A DNA stretch of 64,000 nucleotides from JAEZVV01 sp036652035 (GTDB lineage: Bacteria > Pseudomonadota > Gammaproteobacteria > Burkholderiales > Burkholderiaceae_F): contig JAVVWR010000005.1 in assembly GCA_036652035.1 (NCBI GenBank), positions 7,344-71,343 on the forward strand, given 5' to 3'. Positions within the stretch are counted from its first letter, which is position 1. The number at the start of each line of letters is the position of its first letter. The translations under genes were made by a program, and so were the position numbers. Below, piece after piece: positions 26,739-38,017 of this stretch. The notes beneath the pieces were generated by a model that was given only the letters and a program-made list of their open reading frames with translations, did not search any database and was not told where the DNA came from.

Positions 26739-27526
26739 TGGCCACGATCCATCCGCTGGCAGTGGTCGATCCGGCGGCCGAGCTGGCCGCTGATGTCAGC
26801 ATCGGCCCGTTCTGTCTGGTCGGACCCAAGGTCAAGATCGGTGCCGGCACCGTGCTCGATTCCCATGTCAGCATTGGTGGCCGCACCACGATCGGCGCCA
26901 ACAACCGCTTCTTCGCGCACAGCGCCATCGGTGGCGAACCGCAGGACAAGAAGTACGCGGGCGAAGACACCGAACTCGTGATCGGTGACGGCAATGTGGT
27001 GCGCGAACACTGCACCTTCTCGCTCGGCACGGTGCAGGATCGCGGCATCACCCGCATCGGCAACGGCAACTGGATCATGGCCAATGTGCACGTCGCTCAT
27101 GACTGCACCGTGGGCAGCCACACCATTCTCGCCAACAACGTCACGCTCGCCGGTCACGTCACGATTGAAGACACCGTGATCCTCGGCGGCATGAGCGCAG
27201 TCCACCAGTTTGTTCGAATCGGCGCCCACGCCATGGCCGGCGGCGGCGCCATCATCCTGCGCGACGTTCCGCCCTACGTGATGTGCTCGGGCAATCCGGC
27301 CGAGCCCCATGGTTTGAACAGCGAAGGCCTGCGGCGGCGTGGTTTTGAAGCCGACACCGTCAACGTCATGAAGCGCGCCTACAAGGCGATCTACCGCGAA
27401 GCCCTGACGGTGGCCGAAGCGATCGCCGCGCTCGACGCTCTGGCGCAAGCCCATGCGGGGGCGGCAGGCGAAGTACAAAAGCTGCGCCGTTTCCTGGCGG
27501 AGTCGCAGCGCGGCATCATTCGCTGA
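26738..27526 (+). CDS. lpxA: Acyl-ACP-UDP-N-acetylglucosamine O-acyltransferase
   Basis: LpxA catalyses the first step of lipid A synthesis. The start is the ATG overlapping the fabZ stop (TGATG), giving 262 residues as in E. coli. The protein has a left-handed beta helix from residue 1, catalytic His in ANVHVAHDCTVGSH, the chain-length-defining region around FVRIGAHAMAGGGAI, and a C-terminal helical domain (from about 190). It overlaps lpxB by 1 base. Confidence 0.97.
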   Translation: MATIHPLAVVDPAAELAADVSIGPFCLVGPKVKIGAGTVLDSHVSIGGRTTIGANNRFFAHSAIGGEPQDKKYAGEDTELVIGDGNVVREHCTFSLGTVQDRGITRIGNGNWIMANVHVAHDCTVGSHTILANNVTLAGHVTIEDTVILGGMSAVHQFVRIGAHAMAGGGAIILRDVPPYVMCSGNPAEPHGLNSEGLRRRGFEADTVNVMKRAYKAIYREALTVAEAIAALDALAQAHAGAAGEVQKLRRFLAESQRGIIR

Positions 27527-28719
27527 TGTCGAGTCCGCTCCCCGCTATGGCGGCGTCCGAGGCCGGGGCGACCGGGCTGCCAGCACGTTCGCAGATCGCC
27601 TTTCTCGCCGGCGAAGCCTCGGGCGATCTGCTCGCTTCGCTGGTTCTGCCCGAGCTGGCCCGCCGCTCGCCCGCCGATGAACTGGTTGGCATTGGCGGCG
27701 ACCGCATGATGGCTGCCGGCCTTGTGCCCTGGCATCACTCGCGCGAACTGGCGGTGCGCGGCTATGTTGAAGTCCTGCGCCATCTGCCGCGGCTGTTTGC
27801 TCTGCGGCGCTCGCTCGCGCAGCGGCTCACGGCACAGCCGCCGCGCGCCTTTGTCGGGGTAGATGCGCCCGATTTCAACCTCGGTCTCGAACTCAAGCTG
27901 CGCGCTGCCGGTATTCCAACGGTGCACTTTGTCAGTCCGTCGATCTGGGCCTGGCGCCCGGAGCGGATCGACACCGTGCGGCGGGCGGTCGATCACATGC
28001 TGCTGATCTTCCCCTTCGAGCAGAAGATCTACGACGATGCCGGTCTGCGTTCGACCTACATCGGCCATCCGCTTGCGCGAGTGATCCCGATGGTGCCCGA
28101 CGAGTCCGCGGCGCGGGCTCGCCTGGGTATTGCGCCGCACGGGTCGTTGGTGGCGATTCTGCCGGGCAGCCGCGCCGATGAAGTGCGTTGGTGCGGCCCG
28201 GCCTTCTTCGCGGCGGCCGAGCAGATGCTCGCGACCGACGCCTCGCTCAAGTTCCTCGTGCCGGCGGCCGATGCCGAGCGGCGCGCGCAGATCGACGCCT
28301 TGCTTGCTATCCATCCCAAGCTTGCTGCCGCCAGCACCCTCACCGACGGCCGCTCGCACGACGTGCTCGAAGCGGCTGACGCGGTGCTGGTGGCGAGCGG
28401 CACCGCCACGCTTGAAGCCGCTCTCTACAAGAAGCCGATGGTGATTTCCTACCTGATGCCGCGGTTTTCGGCCTGGATCATGCGGCGCAAGGGACTGATT
28501 CCCTGGGTTGGCTTGCCCAACATTCTGGCGGGCGAATTTCTGGTTCCCGAACTGCTGCAGCAAGACGCCACGCCCGAACGAATCGCGCGCGCCATGCTCG
28601 ACCAACTCGACGCGGGCCGGCGCGCGCAACTCGTCGAGCGCTTCAGCGCCATGCACGAGTCGCTCACCCGCGACACACCGGCACTTGCCGCTGAAGCCAT
28701 CCTGGCGACGGCGCGATGA
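27526..28719 (+). CDS. lpxB: Lipid-A-disaccharide synthase
   Basis: LpxB is a GT19 glycosyltransferase that condenses UDP-diacylglucosamine with lipid X at the inner membrane. The 397-residue protein has IAFLAGEASGDLLASLV near the start, DAPDFNL, SPSIWAWRPERI and LPGSRADEVRW. An N-terminal tail of about 15 residues precedes the conserved core. It overlaps lpxA by 1 base and rnhB by 4 bases. Confidence 0.97.
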   Translation: MSSPLPAMAASEAGATGLPARSQIAFLAGEASGDLLASLVLPELARRSPADELVGIGGDRMMAAGLVPWHHSRELAVRGYVEVLRHLPRLFALRRSLAQRLTAQPPRAFVGVDAPDFNLGLELKLRAAGIPTVHFVSPSIWAWRPERIDTVRRAVDHMLLIFPFEQKIYDDAGLRSTYIGHPLARVIPMVPDESAARARLGIAPHGSLVAILPGSRADEVRWCGPAFFAAAEQMLATDASLKFLVPAADAERRAQIDALLAIHPKLAAASTLTDGRSHDVLEAADAVLVASGTATLEAALYKKPMVISYLMPRFSAWIMRRKGLIPWVGLPNILAGEFLVPELLQQDATPERIARAMLDQLDAGRRAQLVERFSAMHESLTRDTPALAAEAILATAR

Positions 28720-29312
28720 GCGACTTGTTCGATGCGATCGAGGTCGGCTTGACCGCCGGCGTTGACGAAGCCGGCCGCGGTCCGCTCGCCGGGCCGGTGG
28801 TGGCGGCGGCGGTGATTCTCGACCCGGCGCGGCCGATCAACGGGCTGGCCGACTCGAAGAAGCTCTCCGCGCGCAAGCGCGAGCGGCTGGCCGAGGAAAT
28901 CCGTGCCAAGGCGCTCGCCTGGTGCGTGGCCGAGGCGAGCGTTGAAGAAATCGATCAGCTCAATATTCTGCAAGCCACGTTGCTCGCCATGCAGCGCGCG
29001 GTGGCGGGCCTGGCAACGGTTCCTGAACGGGTTCTGGTCGATGGCAATCAGCTGCCACGGCTGCCGGTGGCGGCGCGCGCCATCATCGGCGGTGATGCGA
29101 TCGAGCCCGCGATTTCGGCTGCGTCCATCCTCGCCAAGACCGTGCGCGACAGCATGATGGTCGCCGCCGACACCGAGTTCCCCGGTTACGGCTTTGCCCA
29201 ACACGCCGGTTACGGCACGGCGCAACACATGGCGGCGCTGCAGGCCTTGGGCGCAAGCCCGATCCACCGCCGCTCGTTTGCGCCGGTCAAGCGGGTGCTG
29301 GAGAACGCATGA
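28716..29312 (+). CDS. rnhB: Ribonuclease HII
   Basis: RNase HII removes single ribonucleotides and RNA primers from DNA. The 198-residue protein has the metal-binding DEAGRGPLAGPVVAAAV (Asp-Glu pair at about 17-18), the DSKKLS motif, an Asp in VLVDGNQLPRL and an Asp in AASILAKTVRD. It follows lpxB in the common lpxB-rnhB order. The next gene overlaps its stop by 4 bases. Confidence 0.97.
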   Translation: MSDLFDAIEVGLTAGVDEAGRGPLAGPVVAAAVILDPARPINGLADSKKLSARKRERLAEEIRAKALAWCVAEASVEEIDQLNILQATLLAMQRAVAGLATVPERVLVDGNQLPRLPVAARAIIGGDAIEPAISAASILAKTVRDSMMVAADTEFPGYGFAQHAGYGTAQHMAALQALGASPIHRRSFAPVKRVLENA

Positions 29313-30103
29313 AACAGCTCGCCATCAGTTCCAGCGATAACTCGCAGTTCAAGCACTGGCGCAAGCTCGCCGAGAGCAGCCGTGCCTGCCGCTTGGCGCG
29401 CCGCAGCCTGGCCGAGGGCATTCACTTGGCCGAGGTCTTGCTCACCGCGCCGGTGGCCGTCGATGCCGTGATTGTCCGCGCCGGTCTGGGCCACGGTGAG
29501 GCGCTGGCCATGGCGCAGACGCTGGCGATTGCCAAGGGTGCGGTGCTGGTTGAGCTGGCGGCGCCGCTGTATCAGGCCATCGCGCCGGTCGACAATGGCA
29601 CCGGGCCGATTGTCGAGTTCGAGATCCCGGCGAGCGAATGGCCGCAGCGCGCTGCGGTGGATGCGGTCTACCTGGCCGGATTGCAAGAGCCCGGCAACGT
29701 CGGCACCCTCATTCGCACCGCCGCCGCCGCTGGGGTGCGGCATGTGCTGGCGAGCGCCGAGACGGCCTATGTCTGGTCGCCCAAGGTCTTGCGCGCCGGC
29801 ATGGGCGCGCACTTTGCGGTCCAGATCCACGAAGGGGTGGCGCCCGAGAGCATCGGCCACGCCTTTGCCGCCGAGCGCCTGGCGGCCGACGCCACCGGCG
29901 GGCGCGATCTCTACGCCGAGGACTGGGGCCAGGGGCCGACGGTCTGGATGCTGGGATCGGAAGGCGCGGGGCTTTCACCTGCGGCGCTGGCCGTGGCGCA
30001 GCGCCGGCTTTTCATTCCGATCGACAGCGCCGTCGAATCGCTCAACGTCGGCGCAGCGGCGGCGATCTGCCTGTTCGAGCAGCGCCGCCGACGAACGCGC
30101 TAA
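29309..30103 (+). CDS. TrmH/SpoU-family RNA 2'-O-methyltransferase
   Basis: This is a 264-residue SPOUT methyltransferase of the 23S rRNA-modifying kind. It has an N-terminal substrate-binding domain (about 1-95) and the three SpoU motifs: QEPGNVGTLIRTAAAAGV, MLGSEGAGLS and IPIDSAVESLNVGAAAAI, which form the SAM-binding trefoil knot. It overlaps rnhB by 4 bases and closes the long rightward run, ending one base from the convergent ppsR. The exact methylated nucleotide cannot be deduced. Confidence 0.9.
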   Translation: MKQLAISSSDNSQFKHWRKLAESSRACRLARRSLAEGIHLAEVLLTAPVAVDAVIVRAGLGHGEALAMAQTLAIAKGAVLVELAAPLYQAIAPVDNGTGPIVEFEIPASEWPQRAAVDAVYLAGLQEPGNVGTLIRTAAAAGVRHVLASAETAYVWSPKVLRAGMGAHFAVQIHEGVAPESIGHAFAAERLAADATGGRDLYAEDWGQGPTVWMLGSEGAGLSPAALAVAQRRLFIPIDSAVESLNVGAAAAICLFEQRRRRTR

Positions 30104-30104
30104 C

Positions 30105-30959
30105 TCAGTCGCCGTTACAGCCGAGCCGGATGTCTTGCATGATGGTCGCGGCGATCTCTTCGATCGACTTGGTGGTCGAAGATAGCCAGCGGATGCCTTC
30201 GCGCCGCATCATGCGCTCGGCCGCGTCGATCTCGTAGCGGCAGTTTTCGATCGAGGCATAACGGCTGTTCGGGCGGCGTTCGTTGCGCACTTCGCTCAAG
30301 CGGTCGGGCGAGATCGACAAGCCGAAGATCTTGTTCTTGTGCTGCGGCAAGGCGCTCGGCAAGACGTTGCGTTCGAAGTCCTCGGGAATCAGCGGGTAGT
30401 TGGCGGCCTTGATCCCGAATTGCATCGCCAGGTACAGGCTGGTCGGCGTCTTGCCGCAGCGCGACACCCCGACCAGGATCACATCGGCTTCCTTGAGTCC
30501 CTTCGAGCTTTGGCCGTCGTCATGGGCGAGGGTGAAGTTGATCGCCTCGATCCGGTTCTTGTATTGCTCCGAGTCCTGGATCTGGTGCGAGCGGCCGATC
30601 GTGTGTGCGCTCTTCAAGTCCAGTTCGATCTCGAGCGGCTCGACAAAAGCCTTGAACATCTCGACCACAAACGCATTGCTGTGCTGGCGCAAGGCGCCCG
30701 CCACAGCCGGATCGACCAGGGTTGAGAAAACCACCGCCCGCTTGCCGTCACGGAGGCCAGCCTCATTGATCCGCTGCGCGGCGATGCGAGCTTTCTCGGG
30801 GGTATCGATAAAGGGCAGGCGCTGCTGGCGGTAGCGCAGCCCTTCGAATTGGGTCAGCACCGAGTGGCCAAGGGTCTCGGCCGTGATGCCGGTGCCGTCT
30901 GAAACAAAGAAAACGGTGCGTTCGAGAGCGGGTTGAACAAGGGGGGAGTGGTCGGGCAT
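30105..30959 (-). CDS. ppsR: PEP synthase regulatory kinase/pyrophosphorylase PpsR
   Basis: This DUF299 protein inactivates PEP synthase by ADP-dependent phosphorylation of its active-site threonine and reactivates it by Pi-dependent dephosphorylation. The start MPDHSPL at 30959 has a GGAG ribosome site; the longer open frame adds 22 unconserved residues. The 284-residue protein has FFVSDGTGITAETLGHS and the P-loop GVSRCGKTPTSLYLA. It is divergent from its target gene ppsA, the usual arrangement. TAGAAT at 31004-31009 is a possible -10 for ppsA, with no good -35. Confidence 0.95.
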   Translation of the reverse strand: MPDHSPLVQPALERTVFFVSDGTGITAETLGHSVLTQFEGLRYRQQRLPFIDTPEKARIAAQRINEAGLRDGKRAVVFSTLVDPAVAGALRQHSNAFVVEMFKAFVEPLEIELDLKSAHTIGRSHQIQDSEQYKNRIEAINFTLAHDDGQSSKGLKEADVILVGVSRCGKTPTSLYLAMQFGIKAANYPLIPEDFERNVLPSALPQHKNKIFGLSISPDRLSEVRNERRPNSRYASIENCRYEIDAAERMMRREGIRWLSSTTKSIEEIAATIMQDIRLGCNGD

Positions 30960-31048
30960 GAAGTCTCCGATGGTGCGACGCAACGGCGAAAGTGGCGAAC
31001 GGCTAGAATCTGCCTCGATTCTCACACACCTAAGCTCGAGGACTGGGC

Positions 31049-33427
<2,379 letters not shown>

Positions 33428-33453
33428 ATGAGGCTGAGCCCGGGCTGACTTCA

Positions 33454-33479
33454 ACGGCCGCCTTCGGGCGGCCGTTTTT
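33454..33479 (+). terminator. Intrinsic terminator after ppsA
   Basis: ACGGCCGCC, a TTCG tetraloop and GGCGGCCGT form a nine-base-pair stem followed by a T run, 26 bases past the ppsA stop. It separates ppsA from the nfeD-stomatin pair. Confidence 0.9.
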
Positions 33480-33501
33480 CTTGTTTTTGTCGGGAGAGCT
33501 G

Positions 33502-33924
33502 ATGCAAGCGTATGTCTGGTGGTTCGTTCTGGCTTTCGTTCTGGCGGGGGCCGAGCTTCTGACCGGCACTTTCTATCTGCTGGTGATCGCGCTGGCGGCC
33601 GCCGCCGGTGGGGTGGTGGCGGCCGCCAGCGGCGCTCTGGCTTGGCAATTGGTGGTGGCGGCGGTGATCGGCGTGGGCGGTTCGCTGTGGCTGCGTCAGC
33701 GCCGCGGCCGCGCGGGCGACGTGAGCGATCAAGTGCAGCACCCCGACATCGGCCAGAGTGTCCGCATCGATGGCTGGAGTTCGAGCGGTACCGCGCGCAC
33801 CCAGTACCGCGGTGCGGTGTGGGATGTCGAACTTGCCGCGGGCGAGACCGCAGCGCCCGGTGATTACGTGATCCGAGCCATTTCTTCCAACCGACTCATC
33901 GTTGCTCGCCGCGCGGTGAACTAG
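33502..33924 (+). CDS. NfeD-like membrane protein
   Basis: This is a short NfeD1b-type protein of 140 residues. Two closely spaced transmembrane segments (about 3-25 and 27-60) are followed by a small cytoplasmic OB-fold domain (about 80-140, GQSVRIDGWSSSGTARTQYRG to the end). The ATG at 33502 has a GGGAGAG ribosome site; the open frame upstream runs through the ppsA terminator and is not coding. It lies 9 bases before a stomatin-type gene, the classic NfeD/SPFH pair thought to organise membrane microdomains. Confidence 0.88.
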   Translation: MQAYVWWFVLAFVLAGAELLTGTFYLLVIALAAAAGGVVAAASGALAWQLVVAAVIGVGGSLWLRQRRGRAGDVSDQVQHPDIGQSVRIDGWSSSGTARTQYRGAVWDVELAAGETAAPGDYVIRAISSNRLIVARRAVN

Positions 33925-33933
33925 GAGTTACGA

Positions 33934-34902
33934 ATGTCCCTCTTCCCCGAAGCCGGAACTTTCCTGGCGCTCGTCCTGCTGGGCGTGGCGGTGGTTTTCA
34001 TCGTTCAAGCCTTCAAGGTCGTGCCACAGCAGAACGCCTGGGTGGTCGAGCGCCTGGGCAAGTTCCACGCCGTGCTGGGGCCCGGCCTCAACATTGTGGT
34101 GCCCTTCATCGACCGCGTGGCCTACAAGCACAGCCTCAAGGAAGTCCCGCTCGACACCCCGAGCCAGGTCTGCATCACCAAGGACAACACCCAGCTGTCG
34201 GTCGACGGCGTGCTCTTCTTCCAGGTCACCGATCCGCAGCGGGCCAGTTACGGCACCAGCAACTACATCCTGGCGATCACTCAGTTGGCGCAGACCACGC
34301 TGCGCTCGGTGGTGGGCAAGCTCGAACTCGACAAGACCTTCGAGGAGCGCGACTACATCAACCACGCGGTGGTCTCGGCGATTGACGAGGCCGCTCTCAA
34401 CTGGGGCGTCAAGGTCCTGCGTTACGAGATCAAGGACCTCACCCCGCCCGCGGTGATCCTGCACGCGATGCAGCAGCAGATCACGGCCGAGCGCGAAAAG
34501 CGTGCGCTGATTGCTGCCTCGGAAGGCCGCAAGCAGGAGCAGATCAATATCGCCACCGGTCAGCGCGAAGCGGCGATTGCCCGCTCCGAAGGCGACAAGC
34601 AGGCCGCGATCAACAACGCACAAGGCGAGGCGGCCGCGGTGTTGGCGATTGCCGAGGCCACGGCCGAGGCGGTGCGCAAGGTGGCCTCGGCCACGCAGGC
34701 GCCGGGCGGGATGGAAGCGGTCAACCTCAAGGTTGCCGAGAAATACGTCGATGCGTTTGCGGGTCTGGCCAAGGCCGGCAACTCGCTTGTGATCCCGGCC
34801 AATCTGTCGGACGTGGGCAGCCTGATCGCCACTGCGATGACGGTTGTGAAGTCGCAGAACAACGCAGCCTCGCCCGCGGGTCCCGCCAAGTCGCAAGTCT
34901 GA
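33934..34902 (+). CDS. SPFH/stomatin-like protein (QmcA/paraslipin type)
   Basis: This is a 322-residue membrane-anchored stomatin homologue. It has one N-terminal transmembrane helix (about 8-25), an SPFH domain (about 28-200: FKVVPQQNAWVVERLGKFH, ITQLAQTTLRSVVGKLELD), then a long Ala/Glu-rich coiled coil (about 190-260). It forms oligomeric scaffolds in the inner membrane and in other bacteria works with FtsH-type proteases or the NfeD partner encoded just upstream. A good AGGAG ribosome site lies 7 bases before the ATG. Confidence 0.92.
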   Translation: MSLFPEAGTFLALVLLGVAVVFIVQAFKVVPQQNAWVVERLGKFHAVLGPGLNIVVPFIDRVAYKHSLKEVPLDTPSQVCITKDNTQLSVDGVLFFQVTDPQRASYGTSNYILAITQLAQTTLRSVVGKLELDKTFEERDYINHAVVSAIDEAALNWGVKVLRYEIKDLTPPAVILHAMQQQITAEREKRALIAASEGRKQEQINIATGQREAAIARSEGDKQAAINNAQGEAAAVLAIAEATAEAVRKVASATQAPGGMEAVNLKVAEKYVDAFAGLAKAGNSLVIPANLSDVGSLIATAMTVVKSQNNAASPAGPAKSQV

Positions 34903-34951
34903 GGGAGTCGGGATTGCGCTGGATCATGAGCGGCAGGGTCGGGGCACAGGG

Positions 34952-36850
34952 ATGAGCGCACCGACCATCGTGGCCGGTCTCAAGCAGGTACTGGCCGCTC
35001 ACACGCCGTTTTCCGAGATGGCGGCCGACGATCTCGACTTTCTGGTCGAGCGCGTCGAGCTGGCTTACTTCGGCCCGGGCGAGGTCGTGCTCGCGCCCTC
35101 GGGGGCGGTGCCGGCGCACTTCATCCTGATCAAGCAGGGGCGGGTGCGTGGCGAGAATCCGGGCGATGACAACGCCACCGCGTTTGAAGGCGGCGTGGGC
35201 GACTGTTTCCCGGTGGGCGCGCTGCTGGCGCAGCGCCCGGTCTCGCTGCTTTACCGCTCGGTGGGCGACACCTTTGTCCTGCTGCTGCCGCGCACGGACT
35301 TTGAGGAACTCACCCGTCGCAGCCTGGGCTTTCTCGATTTCTGCAAGCGCCGTCTGGGCTCCTTGCTCGATCTCTCGCACCAGCAGATGCAGGCGGCTTA
35401 CGCGGCCGACGCCAACGCTCAGCGCACGCTCGCCACGCCGGTGGGCGAGTTGCTGCGGCAAGCGCCGCTTGCCTGCGGGCCTGATACGCCGCTGCGCGAG
35501 GTGTTCTCGCGCATGCACGCCGCGCATGTCGGCTCAATCATCGTCACCGAGCCGGTGGGGCAGGGCGAGCGGGTCGCCGGCATTCTCACCCGCACCGATT
35601 TGATCGGCCGGGTGATCCTGCCCGAGCTTTCGCTCGATTCACCGGTATCGCAGGTGATGACACGGCAGGTTCTCACGCTCGAAGCCGAGGCCAGCGCGGC
35701 CGATGCGACGCTGCTGATGGCCGAGCACTCGATCCGCCACATTCCTGTGCTGCGGGGCCCCTTGGGCGCGCAGCGGCTCGCCGGCGTGGTGTCCGAGCGC
35801 GACCTCTTTGCGATGCAGCGCCTGACCGTGCGGCAACTGGCGGTGGCGGTGCGGCGCGCGGGCGATCTTGACGCCTTGGTGCGGGTGGCGGCCGACATCC
35901 GGCGGCTTTCGCACCACCTGGTGGCGCAAGGGGTGGCGGCGGCGCAGTTGACGCGCTTGATCAGCCATCTCAATGACCAGCTCACCGGTCGGGTGCTGCA
36001 ACTCGCCTGCGAGCGCTTCGATCTCGACCCGAGCCGATTCTGCTGGCTTGCGTTTGGCAGCGAAGGCCGGCGCGAACAGACCATCGCGACCGACCAGGAC
36101 AACGGCATCATCTATGTCGAAGGTGAAGACGGCGAGCGTCTGCGGATCATGGCCGAATGGGTCAACGCCGCGCTGGCGCAGGCCGGCTTTCCCTTGTGCA
36201 AGGGCGGCATCATGGCGGGCAAGCCGGCGTGGTGTCTGCCGGCGGCCCGCTGGCACGCTCAGTTCGCGGGCTGGATCGAGCGCGGCGGGCCGCAGGCCTT
36301 GCTCAACGCCAGCATCTTCTTCGATTTCCGGCCGGTATTTGGCGAGGCGGCGCTCGCCAATGCCTTGCGCGAGGACGTGATCGCGCGCGCGCAGGCCAAC
36401 CGGCGTTTTCTCAAGCAGCTCGCCGATTGCGCTCTGCGCAACCGCGCGCCGGAGTTTGGTGGCATGTTCGAGTCGCTGTTTGGCGATCCGGGCAAGCAGG
36501 CGGTCGATCTCAAGCTCAGCGGCACCATGCTGTTTGTCGACGCGGCGCGAATCTGGGCGCTGGCGGCGGGGCTGCCGCAGACCCATACCAGCGAGCGGCT
36601 GCGCCGCCTGGTCGAAGGCGGCCAGTTGCCCGAGAGTGAAGTCGATGGCTGGCACGACGCCTTCGAGTTTTTCCAGCTGATGCGATTGCGTGCTCAGCAC
36701 CGGCGCGCCGAGCGTGGCGCGGCCAACGACGAGAACCCGAACCTGGTCGAGCTCAAGCAGCTCTCGGCGCTGGAGCGGCGGATCGTCAAGGAGGGCCTGC
36801 GGCAGGCACGCAAGGCTCAGACCCGCTTGCGGCTCGATTTTCAGGGCTGA
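34952..36850 (+). CDS. cNMP-binding/CBS/DUF294 nucleotidyltransferase-like signalling protein
   Basis: This is a 632-residue soluble multidomain protein. It has an N-terminal cyclic-nucleotide-binding-like domain (about 15-125), a pair of CBS domains (about 165-280) and a DUF294 putative nucleotidyltransferase domain with FGSEGRREQTIATDQDNGI (about 370-390), related to the GlnD catalytic fold. A DUF294 C-terminal helical domain follows (about 480-625). Proteins of this build are presumed to transfer nucleotides to an unknown target in response to adenine nucleotides. The exonuclease gene downstream overlaps its stop by one base (TGATG), a partnership seen in many proteobacteria. The substrate is unknown. 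Confidence 0.85.
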   Translation: MSAPTIVAGLKQVLAAHTPFSEMAADDLDFLVERVELAYFGPGEVVLAPSGAVPAHFILIKQGRVRGENPGDDNATAFEGGVGDCFPVGALLAQRPVSLLYRSVGDTFVLLLPRTDFEELTRRSLGFLDFCKRRLGSLLDLSHQQMQAAYAADANAQRTLATPVGELLRQAPLACGPDTPLREVFSRMHAAHVGSIIVTEPVGQGERVAGILTRTDLIGRVILPELSLDSPVSQVMTRQVLTLEAEASAADATLLMAEHSIRHIPVLRGPLGAQRLAGVVSERDLFAMQRLTVRQLAVAVRRAGDLDALVRVAADIRRLSHHLVAQGVAAAQLTRLISHLNDQLTGRVLQLACERFDLDPSRFCWLAFGSEGRREQTIATDQDNGIIYVEGEDGERLRIMAEWVNAALAQAGFPLCKGGIMAGKPAWCLPAARWHAQFAGWIERGGPQALLNASIFFDFRPVFGEAALANALREDVIARAQANRRFLKQLADCALRNRAPEFGGMFESLFGDPGKQAVDLKLSGTMLFVDAARIWALAAGLPQTHTSERLRRLVEGGQLPESEVDGWHDAFEFFQLMRLRAQHRRAERGAANDENPNLVELKQLSALERRIVKEGLRQARKAQTRLRLDFQG

Positions 36851-37476
36851 TGAAAAACGGGTTCGCCCGATTTTGGCGTCGTCCGCCCGCAGCCTTGGCC
36901 GCTCAGCGCTGGGTTGTGCTCGACGTCGAAACGAGCGGCCTGGACGCGAGCCGCGATGCGCTCATTGCCATCGGTGCGGTGGCCATGCGCGGGGGGCGGG
37001 TGATTCCCGGCGACAGCCTGGAGCTGGTGATCAGGCAGACCGAGGCGAGCTCGCGCGAGAATATTCTTGTTCATCGCGTCGGTCGCGCTGCCCAGCTGGG
37101 GGGAACCGAGCCCGCCGCTGCCGCGCTGGCCTTGGTCGACTTCATTGGCCGGGCGCCGCTCCTGGCGTTTCATGCGCCGTTTGACCGAAGCTTCTTGGCG
37201 CGCGCGGTCAAAGCTCATCTCAAGCGCCGGCTCGACAACCCCTGGCTCGACCTGGCTGAACTGGCGCCGGTTCTGGAGCCCAAGGCGAGGTTGTGCTCGC
37301 TCGATGATTGGCTGGCGTTTTATTCGATTCCGGCGGCGTCGCGCCACAACGCAGCGGGTGACGCCTTTGCCACGGCTTTGCTGGCCGCTCGGCTGATTCC
37401 CGAGGCGCGGCGGCAGGGGGCTAAAAGCTTCGCTGAGCTACAGGCGCTGGCCCGGGCTGGCAAGTGGGTTCAATGA
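36850..37476 (+). CDS. DnaQ-like DEDDh 3'-5' exonuclease
   Basis: This is a 208-residue exonuclease-fold protein. ExoI holds the catalytic Asp and Glu in VVLDVETSGLDASRDALI, an Asp lies in LAFHAPFDRSFL, and the final His and Asp are in RHNAAGDAFATALL, so the DEDDh set is complete. It resembles the epsilon proofreading subunit but lacks the clamp and polymerase-binding tail. It is encoded in overlap with the DUF294 protein, so it probably acts in the same, uncharacterised process. It converges on smpB. Confidence 0.85.
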   Translation: MKNGFARFWRRPPAALAAQRWVVLDVETSGLDASRDALIAIGAVAMRGGRVIPGDSLELVIRQTEASSRENILVHRVGRAAQLGGTEPAAAALALVDFIGRAPLLAFHAPFDRSFLARAVKAHLKRRLDNPWLDLAELAPVLEPKARLCSLDDWLAFYSIPAASRHNAAGDAFATALLAARLIPEARRQGAKSFAELQALARAGKWVQ

Positions 37477-37501
37477 GCCCGCTTAATGCGGCGAGCAGCG
37501 C

Positions 37502-37951
37502 TTAGCGTGAGCGATTTTTGAGCAGACGCTCCTGCTCGCGCTTCCACTGCTTGTCGGATTCGTCGGCGCGCTTTTCGAATTGCTTCTTGCCCTTGGCCAG
37601 GCCCATCGCCAGCTTGACCCGGCCCTTGGTGAAGTGCAGATCGAGCGGCACCAGGGTGTAGCCCGCGCGTTCGACCTTGCCGATCAGCTTGGAGATTTCC
37701 TTCGCGTGCAGCAGCAGCTTGCGGGTGCGAGTGGGCTCGGCTTTCTCGTGCGTGCTGGCAGTGGGCAGAGGGGTGACGTGGGCGTTGAGCAGAAAGAGTT
37801 CGGCGCCACGGATGATGATGTGGCTTTCCTTGATCTGCGAGCGGCCGGCGCGGATGGATTTGACTTCCCAGCCCTTCAATACGAGACCCGCCTCGAAGCG
37901 TTCTTCGATCGAGTAATCGTAGTGGGCCTTTTTGTTCTGAACGATCGCCAC
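37502..37951 (-). CDS. smpB: SsrA-binding protein SmpB
   Basis: SmpB binds tmRNA and carries it to stalled ribosomes in trans-translation. The 149-residue protein starts with GTG and has the typical opening NKKAHYDYSIEERFEAGLVL, the core SHIIIRGAELFLLNAHV, KGRVKLAMGLAKGKKQFEKR and the basic C-terminal tail WKREQERLLKNRSR that enters the mRNA channel. The tmRNA gene itself (ssrA) is not in the window. It is divergent from ratA, as in many proteobacteria. Confidence 0.98.
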   Translation of the reverse strand: MAIVQNKKAHYDYSIEERFEAGLVLKGWEVKSIRAGRSQIKESHIIIRGAELFLLNAHVTPLPTASTHEKAEPTRTRKLLLHAKEISKLIGKVERAGYTLVPLDLHFTKGRVKLAMGLAKGKKQFEKRADESDKQWKREQERLLKNRSR

Positions 37952-38017
37952 GGGGCTGCGCTTACCGGTTGACTACAATCTCGCAGTGTACCAATGCCCT
38001 CGCCCGAAGCGACTCCG

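Noticed and set aside
37951..38017. Well-defined divergent promoters between smpB and ratA
   Set aside because: TACAAT is present but no -35 at proper spacing on either strand, so only mentioned under ratA.
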